64,000 nucleotides of DNA from Yponomeuta sedellus (taxonomy: Eukaryota; Arthropoda; Insecta; Lepidoptera; Yponomeutidae), in the NCBI GenBank assembly GCA_934045075.1, contig OW203736.1, positions 3,454,591 through 3,518,590 of the forward strand, written 5' to 3'. Positions 37,401 to 46,400 of this stretch are shown piece after piece (the first letter of the stretch is position 1; every line of letters starts with the position of its first letter). The notes beneath the pieces were generated by a model. It saw only the letters and a list, made by a program, of their open reading frames with translations. It was not told the DNA's origin and ran no database searches. Made by a program: the position numbers and the translations under genes.

Positions 37401-40400
37401 GGTGAACAGACAAGATATGATAAGATTTAGATTATTTATTACTTGCTAAGTAGAACATAAAGAAATTGAGAAGCCAGCGTTTAGCAGTAAATGAACCTAT
37501 TTTAGTCACAAAAGTTCTCTCTGAGACGAAAGTGATTGGCTAGACCTAAACTCCCATAAACAGAGATAAATGGAATGCCGGCCCGGAAAGTCATCCCGTA
37601 CTTATTCCGAACACATATAAATAGGAAAAATTAAAATCTAAGATAATCTACATAGACAAACACAAACTTTAATTGGATTGCTTCAGGAATTGAGCATTAC
37701 AACTATAACAGTCTCTAGTCCTAGTGTCGACGACATACATAATATAGCCGCAGTTCGGGTAAGCGCCGGATCACTTACACTGGGTCTAGTGTCGACAACA
37801 TACATATAGCCGCAGTTCAGGTTAGTGCCGGATCACTTACTCTGGGTCTAGTGTCGACAACATACATATAGCCGCAGTTCAGGTTAATGCCGGATCACTT
37901 ACTCTGGGCCTATTGTCGACGACATACATATAGCCGCAGTTCGGGCTAGCGCCGGATCACTTACTCTGGGCCTATTGTCGACGACATACATATAGCCGCA
38001 GTTCGGGCTAGCGCCGGATCACTTACTCTGGGCCTAGTGTCGACGACATACATATACCCGCAGTTCGGGTTAGCGCCGGAGCACTTACTCTGGGCCTAGT
38101 GTCGACGACATACATATAGCCGCAGTTCGGGTTAGCGCGCCGGATCAAGTCCAGCATCTGCTCGTCCTCCATACACCTGAAAACCGAATTCGATAAGCAC
38201 TTAATAACATTATGATAACATTTAAATACTGGGGCAAAATGTAAATGAACAACAAAAATATATATCGATACTAATGAATGTTGATGAAATCTTTGCACCT
38301 CTGCCCACCCCTTCGGGATAGAGGCGTAACTTTTTGCGTTTTCTTCATAAATTAGAGATTTTGCTAGTGGAACAGTCTACTAGACGTTTGAAACGGTTTA
38401 TAAATTATACCACGGTAAGGCATTACCGGAATACATCAAGTATCTTATCTGTCAAAACAGATCTTCGTCTATCTGTACGCCAATTAAATAAGTTTAGGTG
38501 TTATTGCTTGGTTGAGTAACAATCATCCAAACTTCTGCACAACTTGCACATTTATAATCTATAATATAAAAATGAATCCCCAAATGTGTTGGTAAGCGAA
38601 AATCTCGAGACCAGCTGAACCGATTTCACTAATTCTTTTGTAGAATATTCCTTGAAGTACGAGGGTGGTTCTTACGGAGAGAAAGATAAAAAAAATTAAA
38701 GAATCGACTGTTAGGCGGTACGAAGTTCGCTGGGTCAGCTAGTATTTTATAAATAGGATATTATTATTATAAAGTCATAGTGCTATTGTAAGTTTACAAT
38801 ATAATACATTTTAAGTACATAGCACTACTTGCTAATCTTGTCTCCAAAACATAGGTTAGCTGATAGATCGTGGTAAGTAGCATTAAGCTCGCCTATGTAA
38901 TTTTATCATAAAAAAAATATTTATCATGCTAAATGCACATGTATTGGTGTTATGGATTGAATAGAGTGTTTTTGTCATTTCATATATGTATTTTTAGTCC
39001 GTAATACTGTATTGTGTGTCTAATAAATAAATAAAAAAAAGTTTTGTTCACTGTACTCGCCACTTCAGTCTACCCGAGACCACAGCAACTGTGACGCTGC
39101 CGAAACGTCGGGAAATAAGGTAATTACGTTTTACCTAATAAATAATCGCGATTAGACCCGTTTAAAAGATAAAAAATAAAGATAAAAACGTTTATTGCCA
39201 TATAAAAAAGTACATCATATAGGTATAGACCCCACACTAGGCTATGCCTGTCCCGTGGGGGATGGAAGTAATAATTAACCATGTACGCCTACAGAGTTTT
39301 ATAACAATTAAATTTTATCTTATGATCTAAATGAAAATTAAATCAAAAAGGTATGCAGGTACCAAGAAAAATCTATGAGGATCAATAACACAAATTTAAA
39401 TAATTTATATACTCACAAACAGACCAAAAAGTTAATAGTTTGCGTTACATTATATCGTCGGTATAAAGGTAAAACTCATTAACTGTTTTTCCATTTTTTT
39501 ATTTATATGCTGATAATAATAATAATGATATGGCGCTCATTAGGGGAGGGCTATGTCCAGCAGTGGACTAGTATAGCCTGACGATGATGATGATGATGAT
39601 GATGCTGATAATTATTTTTGCCCAAACATAACACTATCTAGTATACTCATAAAAAAATATAAAAATATTATTTCTGTGCTAAATATTACATTTAGTATCT
39701 CAAATTCACATTAGCGCAGTTTCTACGATTAGGCTCATTAGTAGTAACTGAATTTTACCTTTATACCGACAATAGAGTTATGTGTGTGGTGTTTGCTTGC
39801 TTGCTTGCTTGCTTGTTTGTTTGTTTGTTTGTTTGTTTGTTTGTTTGTTTGTTTGTTTGTTTGTTTGTTTGTTTGTTTGTTTGTTTGTTTGTTTGTTTGT
39901 TTGTTTGTTTGTTTGTTTGTTTGTTTGTTTGTTTGTTTGTTTGTTTGTTTGTTTGTTTGTTTGTTTGTTTGTTTGTTTGTTTGTTTGTTTGTTTGTTTGT
40001 TTGTTTGTTTGTTTGTTTGTTTGTTTGTTTGTTTGTTTGTTTGTTTGTTTGTTTGTTTGTTTGTTTGTTTGTTTGTTTGTTTGTTTGTGTGTGTGTATGA
40101 ATACAATATATAACTAAGTTTTGTTCACCTGGCCGAGAAGCCACTGAGCGGCTGGCTGCAGCGCGCGATGGCGGCCTTGTTGTGATGCAGGTAAGCCAGC
40201 GCCGGCAGCCGCGCGCGCGACCGGAAGTTGGCGCTGCCGAGCAGAACGGCCGTGGAGGCGCGCGCCGGCACGTAGATCTGGCTCGGGTACGTGTCGCACA
40301 GCTGGAATTTATTCATTTATTACATTCTTTTTAATGCACTCGGAACGCTGTATACGTTATCAACCCTTGTATGTCCCCACTGCTCCGGCACGGGTCTCTT

Positions 40401-43400
40401 CCTGCCTCGCAGGAAGGTTAGGCCATACTCCACCACGGGGGCCAAGTCCGGGTTGGTGGAAGATTGTAAGACAGTGGCGGGCCTTCAGAAGTTATCAAGC
40501 CCATAAGGCCTCTGACATGGCTTAACGACTACCATTATATGACAGCCGGCACCAACGGTTTAACGTGCCTTGCGAAGCACGGAAGCGCTCGGAAAAATGC
40601 CACTAGCGGTAGTCACGGGACGCTCACCCATCCCGTACCTGACCGCGCCTGTTGTTGCTTAACCAAGTGATTGATTCCAATCACTCGGTTCGCCTAGGCC
40701 ACGAGCGCTTCGCCACGGAACGCTGTATATCATTTATAAATAATAAGAGCTGGAACGACTTCAGGTGTGGTTTTGTTTGTAGATTAGTAGTATAATATTT
40801 TAATAAAACAGAGAACCGGATAAAAACGGATAAACGGAGAAGCAGGTAAAATAGTCAGATCTGGTCAAAGGGTAAAGTAGTAGTGATGAAAAATGAGGGA
40901 AATCGAAGAATGTGTGACGCAATTTAAATATTTGAAAATGATAGATAGAAAAAGAAATAAAAATGGTGTGAAGAGGTTTGCACCGTTACACACTAACCCG
41001 TGCTAAGGACAATTTGTAAAACCTATTGAGAGGATAAAAATTCCACCGATACCGGAATTCGAACCCGTGACCTCTGGCTATCCGTGCCAGCGCTCTTTCC
41101 AACTGAGCTAATGGGCGACTCACCGGCATCAGTGAAATTTCGAACCTCTTTACAACATTCTTGGCCCCCGCGGTGGAGTATGGCCTAACCTTTCTGCGAC
41201 GCAGGAAGAGACCCGTGCCCCAGCAGTGGGGACAAGCCAAAGGTTGATATCACCACTACGAATTATGTGCATTGCAGATTTTTTGTCTATATAGTTTGTA
41301 ATAGCACCAAAAGCATGAAAAGTGTTATATACTGCGCATTATGTAACCATTCAAGCTAAAGTAAGATGAATTAACTCTTTGGTCTAGTTTCGTTTTTTAG
41401 CCTGTAAGTCTAGAATTAACTTCACCCTTGTCCCAATCACTGACAATAATCACCTCGTAGTCCTTATTGGCAGTGCACAAGACCCAGTTTTCATTGGGCA
41501 CGTTCATCCGCTGGTACTCGGTTTGTATGTCGAAATAGTTCCAGCCAGCTGAGCGGGGCAGATCGTCCGGCGTTGATTTGTAGTGGAAGCAGTAGAGTTC
41601 CTCAATGTTCACTGGAAAATAGGAAGGATAACCACTCTTAGCGATAAGGCCGCCGTGTGTACTTATAGGTTAAGACATATCCGTGTAATTTCCTTTGCTG
41701 TGCCCGTGTTACCCGCGGTTTATCGATTTTTCCATGGAAAAAAGATATTTTCCCGCAGTAAAACGTAGCCTATGTGTTAATCCAGGGTGTCAGCTAACTC
41801 CATGCCAAATTTGATTAAAATTGCTCCGGCCGGTTAGACGCGAAGAAGTTACAAACATATACACTCCCAAAGTTTCGCCTTTATAATTTTAGTGTGATGT
41901 GATACTGTGATGTGATTGCCGTCAAGATAAACCATAAAAAGATAAGTGATAGAACCCAAATCATATAGGTATTATAACACACATAGAAACTAGAGTGGCA
42001 GTGGACAGAACACATCGCTAGGATGCATGAAGATGAATTGAACAACTTTGTGGAAACGGCCGCTAGATAAGATAATAATTGGATAAGCTGAATAAGAATT
42101 TATATTTCTTAATTCAAGAATCATCTTATTCTTTAAGGTAAGTATCTTTTATTCTTTATTTAAGATAGTAGTATCTTTAACGAAAACAATACTACTTTCA
42201 TTTAATTTCTTTATTGTTTCTATATCTATCTATAATCAGCTCAGATCAACCCACTGCTGGGCATAGGCCTCTTTTTTATTGCGCCATTCCTCACGGTCCT
42301 GTGCTAACCTGATCCATCTCTGACCCGCAACCCTCACGATTTCGTCTGACCATCGTGTCGGTGGTCTGCCTACCAACCTCCTTCCCTCCCTTGGCCACCA
42401 CTCCGATACTGCCCTGGTCCAACGGCCGTCTTCCCTTCTAGCCAAGTTCCCCGCCCATCTCCACTTTAAGTCTGTGATCCGCTCACCAACGTCTTCGACC
42501 TTGGCTCTTCGGCGAATTTCTACGTTGGGTACGCGGTCCACAAGCGATATGCCCAGCATGGCACGACCCATCGCTCTTTGTGCAACTTTTATTTTGTGCA
42601 TATTTCGCTTGGTGAGCGTCCATGTTTCCGCACCGTACGTAAGTATGGGCAGGACACATTGGTTGTAGACCTTGGTCTTAAGAGATTGTGGCAGTTTAGT
42701 TTAGTATTGTTTACTATCAAGAAATGTTTACATTCTTTAATTAATTAATTCTTATTCTGAAATTAATTAATTCTTATTCAATTGACATTATTCTTCAATA
42801 AAAAAAAAATAAAAAATAAATAAAAAAGATGATATTATTCTAAACAGTGTTTGTTGGCTTGCTAATGTTTGCGTAAGTTAAAAAAAATATTCACTCCAAT
42901 GAAAACTAAAAGTCTGAGAATATTGATAATTCCTCTTTCTCCGTGTACCAAGGCAAAAGCTCGAGCTACAGACCTTGGGTAAACGACTGACGGAAAGAAC
43001 AAAAGATTGATCGAACTTTAACAGATTTTGACATAATTATAATGTATAACGTAAAAAATTCTTCTCAGGGCGTAAGTGGCAGAATTCAGTATTGATGAGA
43101 ATGGATTTGAATACGTTTTTTACGCCGAAGTAACAGCTAAACTAAGACGTATTAGTTCCTTTGTGTGTTGTTGAAGAATACCTCAACCACAAGATTTTTT
43201 TTATTCAAAAATATAATAATCACTAAAAACATAATTTGTACAAATTATGTTTTTAGTGCAATAAAGAATTTTTCATTCATTCATCCATTCATAAAGCGCT
43301 TGTGCCTTAGTGGAACCGACTAATTTGTATCGACCACTTGAGTTAAGCAACAACAGGCACGGTGAGGTACTGGACGGGTGACCGAGAGACAGAAAAACTA

Positions 43401-46400
43401 ACGTACAGTACTACACGTCATAAAAGTCCCTTCGGGAATCTACGTTCGTGCAGACTAGGAAGACGTGTAACGAAAGTACCCGAAGCTATAAGTACATTCA
43501 ACATTATATTTAACCGAGACGGTTAAGGTGCAGAATTGATTGCCGCAGTAGCGCTACCTATTTCGCTCACGCTAATATTGCCTAACTAATAGTCACATGC
43601 ATCGATGACGTTTAATCAACCAATAGCAACAAAGGCGCGCGGCCTGCCATAAAATGAAACTGTCTGATTGGTCGATCAACTTGCCCCACATCCAAAATTT
43701 GGTCATCTGCGCAGGTACATCCGCGAGACTTATTTCTTGTGTAGCACTGTACACAGGTTTTCTCACGTAATTTTAACATAAGTAATTACATTAAAATACC
43801 ATCTCACTGTTCCACTGGCACTACCCCCACCTTCTCACGTCACCTGTTGGTTAGCTGGTGCCAATTTTACAATCTTTACTGGTACAATAAAGTCTTAGTT
43901 TACTTCTCAGTCCGCGAGTAATTTTGCTACTACAAATACTACTATTAGGGCGAGATAAATAGTCGCTTCTAAGAACGAGTCTTAGCGAAAGCACTTGCTT
44001 AAGAATCGATTTGTCTATCATAGACAGTACTTTAGCACTCTTTTAGTCGCGAAACCCGGACTAATTCTTAGCATTGGCCTAAGAACATGCTTAGCTAAGC
44101 AAACGTCTACTTTGATACTTAGCTAAGTTAGCCTGAAGTAATGCTTAGGGAAGCTTGAGCACGGACTTGGGCTAAGCAACGACTATTTATCTCGCCCTTA
44201 GTGTATCACCAATATTAATAAAGTCATTGGTACATGCCAGGGGTTCGAACCCGTGACCTCGTGAATATGGGGCGTGCGTTCTACCTTACGACCGCGCCAG
44301 TGGCTATAAACGTGTGGATCTGATAAAACTTCCACGGAAGGTGGATCGATAAGTTCTTTTCAAGCAAGACGGCAAAGTTAGAGCTAGTGAAACTTCCATC
44401 CAAGCTGCGCAGTTTCCGAAATTCGTAGAAGTAGGATTCAATAAGAATTCAATCCGTTTATTTGATGCAAAGGATCTCCCTAGCAGTGCAGCGCGGTAAT
44501 GCTGCCAGCGTTATAGGAACCTTCGGGTCGGACATGTCTCGGGGCGGTTTGATTGATTTTGTTTTGATTGTATTGAGTGGGTGTGTGTTTTTTGTTTGTT
44601 ATTAATGACATTATTTTTATTTATTAATACTATTGTCATTAGACACGACGCTCCTTTACTTCTCCGTTAAAAGCGGTGGTAGCTCAGTGGGTAGAACCAT
44701 GAACCCGCAAGTGAGAGCCCCAGGTTCGATCCCCAGTGCGGGCATGTACCAATGACTTTGTTTAATTTCAAAGTTATGTACATTTGCGAATGTATAGTCG
44801 CAATACCACACGCTAACGGTAAAGGAAAACATCGTGAGAAAACCAGCGGCTTGGTTGGCTGCGCACGTATTGACTAGTCTTTCCTGTGGGCTAGGCCGAC
44901 TAAGCTGTCAGGATGGTATAGGTGCTGGGCAAGCCTACACCATCTATAAAACCATGTCCCAGGCACTACAGCGTCGGTCCCTTCACCCATCTAGTGTGGG
45001 TGAAGATTCCACTGGACGCTGCAGCGTATACAGCGCGCTGCATAAATCATCTCACTGAGTAGATGCAAAAGGCCAATATTATTATTATTCCTTCTCCGCG
45101 GAGTTTGGGACGGATATCAGGTTCTTCCTCGTCTGTCTATGCATAGCAAAAATAGTACAGGGTTACCTCTGAAATCTAGGTACAATTCGTGAAACATCAT
45201 TTAGGCCAGGTTTTCACGGTTTTAGTACGCTCGGACCGAGTACGCCATCCGAGTAAACTAATGCTTCTGATTGGACGGTTTTTCGTGACAACACCAAAAT
45301 ATCCAATCAGAAGCATTAGTTTACTCGGATGACGCACTCGGACCGAGAGCACACGAGACCGTGAAAACCTGGCTTCACATAGGTCCGTAAAATATTTAAA
45401 ACTCTTATTCAGCCACAATTCTAAGCCGTATGTCATTATTTCATTTAAATACATTCATTCATTACATTTATGTACGCAGCCGTAGTTAAGCAACTCGTAA
45501 CTGCGTGTATGGGTGTGTGTGTGTGTGTGTAGGTGTAGGTGTGTGTATGTGTGTATAGGCGTGAGAGAGAGGGAAAGAGGATTAATATACATACCAGGCT
45601 GGCTGAGCCGCAGCAGGGTCTGGAACATCTCGTGGCAGTCTCTCTCCCGAGGGATGACGAACAGCACCGACTGGAATGTCTTGGTGCGCACGAGCAATGG
45701 CGACCCGCTCGTGGTGATGGGCAGCCGCTCCACGGACGATATGTGCATCAGAAGGATCTGTGGAAACGAAGATATTACTTAAAAATATTATTCAGGGTTT
45801 TTTTTGTCCCGGCTGGGATGCATGTTTACATGTTTGTGATGTCGCTGTTTTTGGTACCCACGACACAGGACCATTGCTTCTGGCCCCACACATTCTAGTG
45901 TGGAGCCAAAAATATACATAAATTTAAATAAATATCAAAAACCTATTTAGAGGCTAAAAATTCCACCCATGCCGGGATTCGAATTCGCGACCTCTGGCTA
46001 TCCGTGCCAGCGCTCTTTCCAACTGAGCTAAAGGGCGACTCACCGGCATCAGTGAAATTTCGAACCTCTTTACACTATTCTCTGTATTACGTACGTGTGT
46101 CCTTAGCACGGGCTAGTGCATTAAAAAAAAAATATATTCATGGACATATTACACAGATCTCGTTAGCCCTATACTAAGTACAACTAAATGGCTTGTGTTA
46201 TAGGTGCTAACTCGACGATAGATTTAATACAATAAATACATAGATATCATCCAAGACCCGAGACAAATTAGAAAAGTTCGTTTCCTAGTTTGACCCGGCC
46301 GGGGATCGAACCCGAGACTTTCGGTTTTACAGTCAGCGTGCTCAACCGCTGCGCCACCGGGGCCGTCATGTGAACATCCAAGACCTGGGTTTTTTTCCCC

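Noticed and set aside
37722..38088. Regular 62-bp repeats resembling a CRISPR array
   Set aside because: The whole unit is conserved with no variable spacers, the window is eukaryotic, and the unit is explained by the end of MTMR exon 5.
39738..40144. Long NKQT and VCLF repeat proteins on both strands
   Set aside because: Pure translation of the (TTTG)n microsatellite.
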